64,000 bases of DNA from Winogradskyella vincentii. GTDB lineage: Bacteria; Bacteroidota; Bacteroidia; Flavobacteriales; Flavobacteriaceae. Positions 7,322 through 15,557 of this stretch are shown here, in pieces. Every line of letters begins with the position of its first letter. Position 1 is the stretch's first letter. The position numbers were made by a program, and so were the translations under genes. The stretch spans positions 639,125 to 703,124 of the forward strand of contig NZ_JAIUJS010000001.1 of NCBI RefSeq assembly GCF_020166345.1, written 5' to 3'. The notes below the pieces were generated by a model. It saw nothing but the letters and a program-made list of their open reading frames with translations. It searched no databases and had not been told where the DNA came from.

Positions 7322-8479
7322 ATGTTTAGTACTAACCGTAATGTAATCCGTTGGATTATCATAGTTTCTTCTTTTATAATTATCTCTCTTATTCTTTGGA
7401 ATACCTACACATTCTTTCAAAAATTTAAGGCCGAAGAACGAGTGAAAATGAATACTTGGTCAGTTGCCCAAATTGACTTTATAAAAAACATAGACGATTT
7501 AGACAAGGATGTTAATAATGTAACATCTCATGTGCTTACAGAAATGACAACGAGCACACCAATGTTAGTAATTGATGCAAATGGTGAAGTAAACAATTAC
7601 ATCAATATTGAAGAATCTAAACTAAGCGACTCCTTAAAAGTTCAGAAAATAATTAAAAAGTTCTCTAATGAAAACCAACCTATTGAAGTTAGAGTCGGTA
7701 AAGAAACTATACAGACCATTTACTACGGTAACTCTCCATTACTAAATAAACTAAAATACTACCCGCTTGCACTCTTATTAATCATATTATTATTTGCAGC
7801 TGTTGTGTATTTCTTTTACCGAAGTTCTAAGAATGCCGAACAAAATAAACTTTGGACAGGTATGGCAAAAGAAACGGCTCATCAAATTGGCACACCTTTA
7901 TCCTCTCTTGTTGGTTGGGCCGAAATATTAAAATCTGAAAATGTTAAGCAAGAATATATTACTGAAATTGAAAAGGATATCAGCAGATTGCAAACCATTA
8001 CTGAACGATTTAGTAAAATTGGTTCTGCACCCACATTAAAAAAGACAGATATAATTGAAGCCACAAATTCATCTTTTGAGTACTTACAATCACGTTCCTC
8101 TAAACTTGTGAATTTTGAAATTCAAAGTTTAGAAAAAGAAGTTAACGTTAATTTAAATCCCCAACTCTATAGTTGGACCATTGAAAATCTTGTAAAAAAT
8201 GCAATTGATGCCATGAAAGGAAAGGGAGATTTAAAACTAAACGTTTCTCAAAACGAAAAGCAAGTCTTAATTAATATATCTGATTCTGGTAAAGGAATAC
8301 CTAAGAATCAATTTCAGAAAATATTCGAGCCTGGTTATACCACAAAAAAGCGTGGTTGGGGTCTAGGTCTATCTCTAGCTAAACGTATTATCGAGGACTA
8401 TCACAATGGAAAAATAAAAGTACTTAAATCGGAGATTGGAAAAGGAACCACAATCCAAATTTCACTTAAGACGGTTTAG
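7322..8479 (+). CDS. Orphan sensor histidine kinase
   Basis: This 385-aa membrane kinase has an N-terminal membrane segment (about 10-30), a short periplasmic sensing region of about 115 residues, and a second membrane segment (148-167). A HisKA-type box MAKETAHQIGTPLSS carries phospho-acceptor His187. The ATPase domain has N box NLVKNAIDAM, G1 DSGKGIP, F/G2 GYTTKKRGWGLGLSLAKRI. The H-box is the variant HQIGTPLS typical of Bacteroidetes kinases. No response regulator is adjacent, so the partner is elsewhere. The stop overlaps the stop of the convergent HIT gene. Confidence 0.92.
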   Translation: MFSTNRNVIRWIIIVSSFIIISLILWNTYTFFQKFKAEERVKMNTWSVAQIDFIKNIDDLDKDVNNVTSHVLTEMTTSTPMLVIDANGEVNNYINIEESKLSDSLKVQKIIKKFSNENQPIEVRVGKETIQTIYYGNSPLLNKLKYYPLALLLIILLFAAVVYFFYRSSKNAEQNKLWTGMAKETAHQIGTPLSSLVGWAEILKSENVKQEYITEIEKDISRLQTITERFSKIGSAPTLKKTDIIEATNSSFEYLQSRSSKLVNFEIQSLEKEVNVNLNPQLYSWTIENLVKNAIDAMKGKGDLKLNVSQNEKQVLINISDSGKGIPKNQFQKIFEPGYTTKKRGWGLGLSLAKRIIEDYHNGKIKVLKSEIGKGTTIQISLKTV

Positions 8480-8877
8480 TCTATTTCATTATAATATTTT
8501 GCAATTAAACTTGCGACCACTTCAAATTCTGTAGAAGATAATTTTTGCTTAGTTGTAAACCTTGCATTTTCCATATTGTGCAAGGGTATTAAATGCACAT
8601 GAACATGCGGTACTTCCAATCCAATAACTGACATACCAACCCTTTCACATGGCACAGCCTTTTCTATTGCCATAGCAACCTTTCTTGAAAATTCCATTAA
8701 ACCCAAGTAGGTCTCCTTATCTAGATCAAAAATTTTATTGATTTCTTTCTTTGGAATACATAAAGTGTGTCCCTTGGTGTTCGGGTTAATATCTAAAAAA
8801 GCATAAAATTCTTCAGTTTCTGCGACTTTATATGAAGGGATTTCGCCTTGTATAATCTTTGTAAATAATGTTGCCAT
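8476..8877 (-). CDS. HIT family nucleotide hydrolase/transferase
   Basis: The 133-aa protein carries the histidine triad HVHVHLIP at residues 91-98, with FYAFLDINPNTKGHTLCIPK upstream; these are clear HINT-type features. Such proteins hydrolyse AMP-lysine, phosphoramidates or related nucleotidyl conjugates. The start at 8877 (MATLFTKII) is chosen over 8931, because the longer version would run through the greA terminator hairpin and add 18 residues foreign to the family. A near-consensus TATATTTA lies 4 bp before the ATG. It lies downstream of greA on the same strand. Confidence 0.9.
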   Translation of the reverse strand: MATLFTKIIQGEIPSYKVAETEEFYAFLDINPNTKGHTLCIPKKEINKIFDLDKETYLGLMEFSRKVAMAIEKAVPCERVGMSVIGLEVPHVHVHLIPLHNMENARFTTKQKLSSTEFEVVASLIAKYYNEID

Positions 8878-8880
8878 ATT

Positions 8881-8917
8881 ATAAATATAAAAAGATTCCT
8901 CGATAAAGGAATCTTTT
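8881..8917 (-). terminator. Terminator between greA and the HIT gene
   Basis: On the minus strand an 11-bp stem (AAAGATTCCT / AGGAATCTTT plus a closing A-T pair, loop TTATCG) is followed by TATATTTAT. It lies 37 bp beyond the greA stop codon. Confidence 0.65.
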
Positions 8918-8953
8918 AATTTTAAATACAATTATTGTTTTGGAAATAGTCTT

Positions 8954-9427
8954 CTATCTTGAAATTTCTAAGATGTCAAACTTCATAATACCACTTGGTA
9001 CTTTTATTTCAGCTACATCACCTACAGATTTACCCAACAGGCCTTGTCCTATTGGAGAATTAACGGAAATTTTTCCAGCAGCTAAATCTGCCTCACTTTC
9101 TGCAACCAAAGTATAGGTCATTTCCATCCCATTAACTTGGTTCTTTATTTTCACTATAGAAAGTGCCAATACCTTAGAGGTATCTAATTGCGACTCATCA
9201 ATTACTCTTGCATTAGCCAAAGTTTCTTCCATTTTAGAAATTTTCATCTCTAACATTCCTTGAGCCTCCTTGGCCGCATCATATTCAGCATTCTCACTTA
9301 AATCACCCTTATCTCTTGCCTCGGCAATTGCCTGAGACGCTTTAGGGCGTTCAACATCTTTGAGGTGGTTTAACTCCTCTCTCAACTTTTTTAATCCTTC
9401 TTCAGTATAATAAGATACTTTACTCAT
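8954..9427 (-). CDS. greA: Transcription elongation factor GreA
   Basis: GreA rescues backtracked RNA polymerase by stimulating cleavage of the nascent RNA. The 157-aa protein has the N-terminal coiled coil with GLKKLREELNHLKDVERP and the acidic tip sequence ARDKGDLSENAEYDAAKEAQ that enters the secondary channel. The C-terminal FKBP-like domain contains VNSPIGQGLLGKSVGDVAEIKVPSG. Length is normal. Its leader of roughly 75 nt contains two hairpins, the second followed by a T run, so expression is probably regulated by premature termination. Confidence 0.96.
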   Translation of the reverse strand: MSKVSYYTEEGLKKLREELNHLKDVERPKASQAIAEARDKGDLSENAEYDAAKEAQGMLEMKISKMEETLANARVIDESQLDTSKVLALSIVKIKNQVNGMEMTYTLVAESEADLAAGKISVNSPIGQGLLGKSVGDVAEIKVPSGIMKFDILEISR

Positions 9428-9450
9428 AATTCATTCGTTTTTGTATATAC

Positions 9451-9504
9451 AAAAAGACGCCGAACCATGTTCAGCGTTAATACGTCATCTTTTCAATAAG
9501 ATGT
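9451..9504 (-). ncRNA. Structured greA leader with attenuator-like terminator (possible sRNA)
   Basis: On the minus strand, downstream of the TATATTTG box, the RNA would start near 9504 and fold into a first hairpin CATCTT-loop-AAGATG (9486-9503). A second hairpin CGCTGAA-CATGG-TTCGGCG (9458-9476) is followed by TCTTTTT (9451-9457). The last element looks like an intrinsic terminator about 24 bases before the greA ATG. A perfect 18-bp palindrome (9438-9455) overlaps the T run and could form a competing fold. A short RNA of about 50 nt would be released if termination is efficient. Confidence 0.5.
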
Positions 9505-9509
9505 GTATG

Positions 9510-9517
9510 CAAATATA
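9510..9517 (-). promoter_or_regulatory. -7 element of the greA promoter
   Basis: CAAATATA on the plus strand reads TATATTTG on the minus strand, an exact TAnnTTTG match about 83 bp upstream of the greA start. Confidence 0.5.
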
Positions 9518-9569
9518 TAAAATATTTACGGTATAGTTGAAATAATCGTAAATTGCCACATAAAATTCT

Positions 9570-10004
9570 ATGATGAAAAAATTGTCTTTATTACTTGTTT
9601 TGTTACTTCTATTAGGATGTAATAAAAGTGATGACAACAACAATTGCAACTTTCTTCTTAATGTTGGAGTCAACTTAACAGTAAATATTAATTTACCTCA
9701 ATTCAGTCAGCTTCAATTTGCTAATAATCCTGTAAGAGTAGAAGGCCAAGGCAATGAAGGACTTATTTTAATACGAGGCATCGGTGATAATATTTTAGCT
9801 TGGGATGGCGCAGATCCGAACCACTCACCAGGACCTTGTTCAGCTTTACAACTTAACGGTATAGATGCGGAATGTGGCTGTGATGATGGAAATATATATA
9901 ATTTGGTTACTGGGCAATTAGTAAGCCAAACAAATCAACCCTGCACATTAAAACCATACAGGGTTGAATCATTAGGTAATAATACCTATTTGGTAACCAA
10001 CTAA
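9570..10004 (+). CDS. Lipoprotein with degenerate Rieske-like domain
   Basis: The 144-aa protein has a lipoprotein signal peptide with lipobox LLLGC (Cys17). From about residue 50 it resembles a Rieske ferredoxin fold: GLILIRGIGDNILAWDGADPNH, then C102-G-C104-D-D-G-N-I-Y-N-L-V-T-G and later P-C-T-L-K-P-Y-R-V. These align with the usual CxH, CPCHGxxFDxxTG and GPAxxxLxxY landmarks. The second motif has Asp where the cluster-ligating His should be, and the first lacks a clean CxH, so binding of a 2Fe-2S cluster is doubtful. The start could equally be the second Met at 9573. The stop overlaps the stop of the convergent TonB receptor by four bases. Confidence 0.6.
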   Translation: MMKKLSLLLVLLLLLGCNKSDDNNNCNFLLNVGVNLTVNINLPQFSQLQFANNPVRVEGQGNEGLILIRGIGDNILAWDGADPNHSPGPCSALQLNGIDAECGCDDGNIYNLVTGQLVSQTNQPCTLKPYRVESLGNNTYLVTN

Positions 10005-12214
10005 AAGTTTAAGGTTATACCTAGTAAAAAGTTTGTATTAGCCTGTGGATAAAATCCAGAGAAAAATCCTGTTGAAATACCTGTTGCGCTATTGGAATCC
10101 TCAAAGTCAAACGATCCAAAATAACCATTTGAAACATATTCTTCGTTAAGAATATTATTTACCAAACCTGTAAATACAACAGACTCAAAAATTGAATTTG
10201 TATTAAGAGTGTATGTGATATTGAAATCGTTTACAAAAAAGCTATCAAGCTTTGATTCTGGGTTCTCTGTATTACCCATGTATTGGTCACCAACATATTT
10301 ACTCAATAAAGACATTTGCAAATTTTCAATTGGCTGATATACAATTGCATTTGCCGCGACCAAATCTGGCGAAAATGAAATATCTGTTTTTCCTAGGTTT
10401 TCTAATTCGCCATTAAGAGACACAATAGTTTCTTTATTTTTATTAGAGCTAACTGTCATGTTAGGTTGTATTGTTAGCTTGGAGGATACGGGAATTATAG
10501 CTTCTAACTCCAATCCTAGTCGATAACTTTCACCACTATTTGTTCTTATTGGATTTCCAACATCATCTAATCGCCCAGATAAAACCAATTGTTCATTATA
10601 AAGCATATAATATGCATTTGCATTGAAGCTAAAATTTCCTTTTCTATGTCTCCAACCAAGCTCAAAATCATTAAGCTGTTCAGGTTCAATATCATTATTA
10701 GACTCAAAATCGGTTCTATTAGGTTCTCTGTTAGCTCTCGCGTAAGAAAAATAGAAACTATCACTATTGTTTAAATCGTATGTGATTCCAGCCTTTGGAT
10801 TAAAAAATGTAAAATCTTTATCTACTTCAAAAAGCACTAAATCTGAAGTTGTGCCATAAGTTTTATACGATACGTTTCTAACTTGCAAATCACCATAGAG
10901 ACTAATTCTATCATTTAGTTTGTAATTGGCTTTTGTGAATACAGATAAATCGTTTTTTAAGCTATTGCCATCATAATATCTATCTCTAATATCACTTTGA
11001 CTTGCAAATTCTGCCCAAATAACTTCTCCGAAATGATCACCATCGTAATGACTTAAAGAGCCACCAAAAATCATATCTAAGCCATTATTTTTATAATTCG
11101 CGCTTGCATTAATAACATAAAAATCATTGTCTAACCATCTACGACGTATTAGATCGGTAGTGTTTTGTATCTCTCCATTTACGGTTAATTCCTCAAAGCC
11201 ATAAGTTGAAAATTCATCATCTTCTCTAAACTGTTCAAAATATCCTCTTCCATATGTATAATTTAATCCCACATTAGTAGACCAATAATTATTGTAGCGC
11301 TGATTCCAATGCAATTGGTAGTGATCTTGGCTATAATTATCTACTTCATTATCATAAAATTCGGTGTTACCATCGTCATCGGTATAAATACCTGCAAAAT
11401 TAAAAGTTCTGTCAGCAACCAATGTTTCTGCATCTATACCATACCATGCTTGATAAGTTACTTCATTTCCACCAAAAACAACAGCTTTAATCAATGTGTT
11501 TTCATCTACATAAGCACCCTGTAAAAAATAAGATTTTAAGTCTGCAGAAGCTCTATCTATGTAACCATCTGATGAAATGTTAGATAACCGACCTGCAATT
11601 TCAAAATGATCATTTATTAATCCAGTACTAAATTTTACAGTATGTTTTCTTGTATTAAAGCTTCCGAAAGAATTGGATATTTCGCCAGAGGGATTTTTGG
11701 AAATGGCATCTGTAAGCACATTAATGCTAGCACCAAATGCCCCGGAGCCATTGGTTGAAGTCCCAACACCTCGCTGTAACTGAAGACTTTCAACGGATGA
11801 AGCAAAATCTCCTAAATTAACCCAAAACGTACCCAATGATTCAGCATCATTGTAAGGAATTCCATTTATCGTGATATTGGTAGATTGTGGACTTACACCT
11901 CTTACTCTTATACCTGTGTAACCAACACCTGCACCAGCATCTGTAGTGGTAACAACAGAAGGTAAAAAATTTAATAAAATTGGGATGTCTTGCCCTAAAT
12001 TTCGTTTAGTAATTTCTTGTTTTGAGATATTTGAGTGTGTGATTGGTGATTTAGCATCTACACGTACGGATTTCACCAAAACCTCATCTAGTTTTTCAAC
12101 CTTTGTAGAATCCTGTTGTTTTTCTTGGGCGAACATTGTCCCGAAGCAAAGGCATAAAACAAATAGTAAATTCGGTTTGAGTTTCTGTGTCCTTTTTTTG
12201 AATAAATTTTTCAT
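10001..12214 (-). CDS. TonB-dependent receptor under TPP riboswitch control (probable thiamine uptake)
   Basis: This 737-aa outer-membrane receptor has a signal peptide ending around FAQ, a plug domain (EVLVKSVRVDAKSP, then VVTTTDAGAGVGYTGIRVRGVSPQS split by the TonB-box region, then QRGVGTSTNGSGAFGASINV) and a 22-strand barrel region ending in Phe. There is no carboxypeptidase-regulatory domain. A TPP riboswitch lies about 90 bp upstream on the same strand, so the gene should be repressed when thiamine diphosphate is plentiful. The likely cargo is thiamine or a thiamine precursor, matching the thiamin-regulated outer-membrane receptors (Omr1) described in Bacteroidetes. The PnuC/YkoF-like operon lies directly upstream. 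Confidence 0.88.
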   Translation of the reverse strand: MKNLFKKRTQKLKPNLLFVLCLCFGTMFAQEKQQDSTKVEKLDEVLVKSVRVDAKSPITHSNISKQEITKRNLGQDIPILLNFLPSVVTTTDAGAGVGYTGIRVRGVSPQSTNITINGIPYNDAESLGTFWVNLGDFASSVESLQLQRGVGTSTNGSGAFGASINVLTDAISKNPSGEISNSFGSFNTRKHTVKFSTGLINDHFEIAGRLSNISSDGYIDRASADLKSYFLQGAYVDENTLIKAVVFGGNEVTYQAWYGIDAETLVADRTFNFAGIYTDDDGNTEFYDNEVDNYSQDHYQLHWNQRYNNYWSTNVGLNYTYGRGYFEQFREDDEFSTYGFEELTVNGEIQNTTDLIRRRWLDNDFYVINASANYKNNGLDMIFGGSLSHYDGDHFGEVIWAEFASQSDIRDRYYDGNSLKNDLSVFTKANYKLNDRISLYGDLQVRNVSYKTYGTTSDLVLFEVDKDFTFFNPKAGITYDLNNSDSFYFSYARANREPNRTDFESNNDIEPEQLNDFELGWRHRKGNFSFNANAYYMLYNEQLVLSGRLDDVGNPIRTNSGESYRLGLELEAIIPVSSKLTIQPNMTVSSNKNKETIVSLNGELENLGKTDISFSPDLVAANAIVYQPIENLQMSLLSKYVGDQYMGNTENPESKLDSFFVNDFNITYTLNTNSIFESVVFTGLVNNILNEEYVSNGYFGSFDFEDSNSATGISTGFFSGFYPQANTNFLLGITLNF

Positions 12215-12304
12215 ACGACTATAAATTATAATCGAATAAAAAGAGGTAATTATTCTTTATTTGTAATTTTTAATTTTGGATTTATTAAATACTTAAATCC
12301 TTGA

Positions 12305-12376
12305 AATTCCTTAGCAGCATTACCTGCTCAGGTTCAATGGGTATGATCTCAGCCACTTATTGGCACCCCTTTTTGA
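12305..12376 (-). promoter_or_regulatory. TPP riboswitch (THI element)
   Basis: On the minus strand the sequence contains GGGGTGCC, then GGCTGAGATCATACCC, then GAACCTGAGCAGGTAATGC and TGCTAAGGA. These are the conserved blocks of the TPP aptamer in the correct order and spacing (CUGAGA, ACCC, ACCUG and the AAUGC box). It lies in the 5' region of the TonB-dependent receptor that starts at 12214. No obvious transcription terminator is visible between the aptamer and the start codon, so control at translation is more likely. A near-consensus TATATTTA box sits at 12387-12394. Confidence 0.95.
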
Positions 12377-12434
12377 GAACGCTGTAAATATACTAACAAA
12401 TGATATTTGAAAACTAATTAATTCAAATTAATTA

Positions 12435-12839
12435 TTAGTCTAATTTAGGTGGTTTCCTATTGGCCTTCTTTTCAGATATTTTTCGTTTACTTTCTAGTCT
12501 TTTACGCTTTACGGATTTGGGAATCTTAGTTTGTTTTCTTTCTTTTTCTTCTTTTAAACCAAGCTTAATTAGATTTACAAATCTTTTAGTAACATCTATT
12601 TTATTTTTTAATTGACTTCTGTTTTGATCTGAACTTAAAACTAAAATACCTGACTTATTTATTCTATTATTTAGAAAGGAAAGAAGTTTAATTTTTTCGT
12701 CTTCGTTTAAATGGCTGGAATTTAAAATATCAAAACTAAGAACAACCTTTGTTGCGACTTTATTAACATGTTGCCCTCCACTACCTGAGCTTCGAACAGC
12801 CTTAAAAGTTAACTCAGAAATTAAATTTTCTGCATCCAC
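12435..12839 (-). CDS. arfB: Alternative ribosome-rescue factor ArfB / peptidyl-tRNA hydrolase (GGQ domain)
   Basis: The 134-aa protein contains the release-factor catalytic motif in SSGSGGQHVNKVATKVVL, with GGQ at residues 21-23, and a long Lys/Arg-rich C-terminal tail. The tail inserts into the empty mRNA channel of stalled ribosomes. It lacks the codon-recognition domains of RF1/RF2, so it is the short rescue form. It is the last gene of the operon starting with the phosphopantetheinyl transferase, 2 bp behind the DUF4301 gene. Confidence 0.92.
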   Translation of the reverse strand: MDAENLISELTFKAVRSSGSGGQHVNKVATKVVLSFDILNSSHLNEDEKIKLLSFLNNRINKSGILVLSSDQNRSQLKNKIDVTKRFVNLIKLGLKEEKERKQTKIPKSVKRKRLESKRKISEKKANRKPPKLD

Positions 12840-12841
12840 AA

Positions 12842-14398
12842 TTAGTTAATTTGATGCGTGTCTTTGAGTAGGTCGTTTACCGTTTTAACCGGATTAAAGG
12901 TTATAATTGGCACTTCAACAAAAATTGTGTTCCAAAATGCCATACTACCATTCCAAAGGCCTGGTAGTTCTAATGCTTTTAAATCTTTACCAACCTTTGT
13001 TTTCATGGTGATAAAAGCAGCCTTATGATCTACAAAATCTTCAAGATTAAACTTTTCGCCCTTGTAGTTTCTAACACCACATACAAGATCTACTGGATTA
13101 AAATGGGTAGCATTCTTAAGTATATTTTTTTGCTCTTTGTTCTTTTGATTTATCTGAGCAGATTCTACAATTTGCAATGAGATATTAGAGTTTTGATCCT
13201 TAACCCAAAACGGCCCTCCTCCTGGTTCTCCTTCATTTTTTACCATACCACAAACTCTTATAGGACGGTTTAATTTTTCTCTTAAATATTCAATTTTATA
13301 CTTTTCAGAATACTTTTCAAACTCCTCTGAAATTCTAACGTTAAGTTGTCTTGTTAGAAATTCTGCAATGGTTGTAAGATAATCTTCACTAATTTCATTG
13401 GCCTCTAAGTCCTTCAGATATTTATAGGCCTTTTCCTGGACATCTAGTAAAATACCTGCTAAAACCTTTTTGTACTTTGCTACTTCTTCTTTGTATTGTT
13501 TAACAACAACATTATCTATGTTTTTTACAAATATTATGTCTGCATCTAGTGTATCAAGGTTTTTAAGAAGGGCACCATGACCGGATGGTCTAAATAATAG
13601 TGTGCCGTCATCTTCCCTAAATGGTTTGTCATCTAATGTTACAGCAATGGTATCTGTTGATTCTTGCTGGTATGAAAAGGAAATATGAAATGTAATACCT
13701 GTTATTCTCTCAACGTATTCTTCAATATTTTTGAATTCCTCATCGAATCTGTCTTTATATTTTTCTGAAATTGTAAAGTGTAGTCTAGCCTCATTTTTGT
13801 CAGATGCATATAAAGCAGCTTCATACAAATGCTCTTCAAAAGCTGTTGATATATGATTGTTTTTATATTGATGAAATGGCAATAAGCCTTTTGGAGAATT
13901 ACCAAAATTTAAGTGGTTCTCGTGCAACATTGTATTTACAAACTGACGTGCTTTTTCACCAGATGATAATGAAGCATAGTCAACTTCACTAGCTTCAATT
14001 CTATCCATAACCATTTTATAAAATGGAAATTGTTCTAGACCAACTCTGAACAATGAAAACTCCTTCAATTTATTCTTATTTATAAATGCATTCAAGGATT
14101 CCTTTTCAGGATCATATTCTTTTAAAAATTTAAAAAGAAACTTAAACATTCTAGTCGCAGCTCCAGACGCTGGCACAAATTTGATAAGGGATAAATTCTC
14201 TCTATTAGAATCAAACTTAGAGATATGTGTTTTGATCGTATGATCATTTAACTTAATGATTCCATTATCTATTGTTGCCGCTTCAACAATTTGGGTAAAA
14301 GGAATTCCTGTTTTAAACAAGTTGATTTGTGATTGTACTTGTTCTATTGTTAATCCTTTTTCTTCGATTTGGTTAATATCGGATTCTGTAAAACTCAT
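12842..14398 (-). CDS. DUF4301 family protein
   Basis: The 518-aa cytoplasmic protein belongs to the DUF4301 family known almost only from Bacteroidetes. Recognisable stretches are KFVPASGAATRMFKFLFKFL near residue 75, RPSGHGALLKNLDTLDADIIFVKNIDN near residue 270, and VCGMVKNEGEPGGGPFWVKD near residue 383. The PASGAATRM and FRPSGHGALL stretches resemble nucleotide-sugar pyrophosphorylase/nucleotidyltransferase chemistry, so a nucleotidyl-transfer role can be suspected but not proven. The ATG overlaps the stop of the NadR-like gene by 4 bp. Confidence 0.8.
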   Translation of the reverse strand: MSFTESDINQIEEKGLTIEQVQSQINLFKTGIPFTQIVEAATIDNGIIKLNDHTIKTHISKFDSNRENLSLIKFVPASGAATRMFKFLFKFLKEYDPEKESLNAFINKNKLKEFSLFRVGLEQFPFYKMVMDRIEASEVDYASLSSGEKARQFVNTMLHENHLNFGNSPKGLLPFHQYKNNHISTAFEEHLYEAALYASDKNEARLHFTISEKYKDRFDEEFKNIEEYVERITGITFHISFSYQQESTDTIAVTLDDKPFREDDGTLLFRPSGHGALLKNLDTLDADIIFVKNIDNVVVKQYKEEVAKYKKVLAGILLDVQEKAYKYLKDLEANEISEDYLTTIAEFLTRQLNVRISEEFEKYSEKYKIEYLREKLNRPIRVCGMVKNEGEPGGGPFWVKDQNSNISLQIVESAQINQKNKEQKNILKNATHFNPVDLVCGVRNYKGEKFNLEDFVDHKAAFITMKTKVGKDLKALELPGLWNGSMAFWNTIFVEVPIITFNPVKTVNDLLKDTHQIN

Positions 14399-14964
14399 TT
14401 TGAATTCTTTAGTAGGTTATCTATATGTTTAATAGCTAATTTTAATCGTTCTTGCTTATTTCTCTTAAGTAAAACATATGGTTTGTTGTATTTAATAAGT
14501 GTTTCTTCAAATGCCTTAAACATACGTTCTCTTTCATTGGGTTTATCTCTAAGGTCATCTGCTTCCCAAGGGGTGTCAATATAAGTTAAAAAATAAAGGT
14601 CGTATGAATTTTTTAGAGCATTGGTCTCTAAAATCGGGTCACAAGTACCTGAGTAATAGGCCTCGCTATAAACTTTAGTCTCAAGTAAGTCCGTATCACA
14701 AATCAATATGGTATCTGTTTTTTGTGCCAGTTCATTTTCAAGTTTCATCTGTCCAATCGCTATTGGCAACAAATCTTTTGGCTCGCAAGTTTTGCGTTCA
14801 TTATTCCATTTATTCTGAAGATATTCTCTTGCATACTCAGGTACCCAAACAGAGTTGTAGTGCCTTGCTAGTTGTCTTGAAAGTGTAGTTTTTCCAGTGG
14901 ATTCGGGTCCAAACAATACTACTTTTATACAATTTGAAGGTTGTTGTTTAAGTGCTTCTTCCAT
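14395..14964 (-). CDS. NadR-like P-loop kinase/ATPase
   Basis: The 189-aa protein has a P-loop GPESTGKTT (residues 19-27), then WVPEYAREYL, and the phrase ILICDTDLLETKVYSEAYYSG. All are typical of the ribosylnicotinamide kinase domain of NadR. The adenylyltransferase and DNA-binding domains of full NadR are absent. It overlaps the PnuC-type transporter gene by 40 bp, so import and phosphorylation are linked as in nicotinamide riboside uptake. Because a YkoF-like thiamine-binding protein and a TPP-regulated receptor sit in the same locus, phosphorylation of thiamine is an alternative. Confidence 0.82.
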   Translation of the reverse strand: MEEALKQQPSNCIKVVLFGPESTGKTTLSRQLARHYNSVWVPEYAREYLQNKWNNERKTCEPKDLLPIAIGQMKLENELAQKTDTILICDTDLLETKVYSEAYYSGTCDPILETNALKNSYDLYFLTYIDTPWEADDLRDKPNERERMFKAFEETLIKYNKPYVLLKRNKQERLKLAIKHIDNLLKNSK

Positions 14965-15557
14965 GCTAAATAGCCATAAATGGCAATAATTGTAAATCCT
15001 AAATACTGAAAACTAGTAAATGTAAATCCTTTATATAAATACAAAGGTACAGATATGACATCTCCTATAATCCAAAATATCCAGTTTTCTATTTTGCGTC
15101 TTGCCATAAGCCACATACCAACAAAAAATATGGCAGTAGTCAATGTATCTACATAAGCAACCCAACTTGTCCATTTATCAAATGACTTGTATACAACGAA
15201 AACAAAAATTAAGGTTGCAATAAAAATGCCAATACTAATTTGCTTTTCCTTTTGGGTAGTGGTTGATATTGGTGTAACATGTGTTGCATCAACTTTTCGA
15301 GTCCATATATACCAACCATAAACACTCATAGCAAAATAGTACCCGTTGATCATCATATCGCCAAGCAATTCCCATTTAAACAATAAATACACAAAAATCG
15401 CGGTACTTATCATACCTGTTGGAAATACTAAAATATTGTTTTGCTTGGAAAACCATACGGATAGAAACCCAAAGAATACGGCAACTATCTCTAATACAAT
15501 ATCCATAGTTTGATAGTCCGAGTACTGACCAAAAAAGAAATCAAAAATCTGGTTCAT
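14925..15557 (-). CDS. PnuC/PnuT-family vitamin transporter
   Basis: The 210-aa membrane protein has about seven hydrophobic segments and the family pattern EIVAVFFGFLSVWFSKQNNI, a tryptophan-rich loop (NGYYFAMSVYGWYIWTRK) and the C-terminal NWIFWIIGDVISVPLYLYKG. Members move nicotinamide riboside (PnuC) or thiamine (PnuT) by facilitated diffusion, trapped by a kinase. Here the kinase gene overlaps by 40 bp and a thiamine-binding-like gene overlaps the other end by 17 bp. I favour thiamine as cargo from context, but the sequence alone does not separate the two. Confidence 0.85.
   Translation of the reverse strand: MNQIFDFFFGQYSDYQTMDIVLEIVAVFFGFLSVWFSKQNNILVFPTGMISTAIFVYLLFKWELLGDMMINGYYFAMSVYGWYIWTRKVDATHVTPISTTTQKEKQISIGIFIATLIFVFVVYKSFDKWTSWVAYVDTLTTAIFFVGMWLMARRKIENWIFWIIGDVISVPLYLYKGFTFTSFQYLGFTIIAIYGYLAWKKHLNNNLQIV

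Noticed and set aside
12215..12434. A tRNA gene in the spacer with cloverleaf-like stems
   Set aside because: The stems belong to the TPP aptamer; no anticodon arm or CCA end is present.
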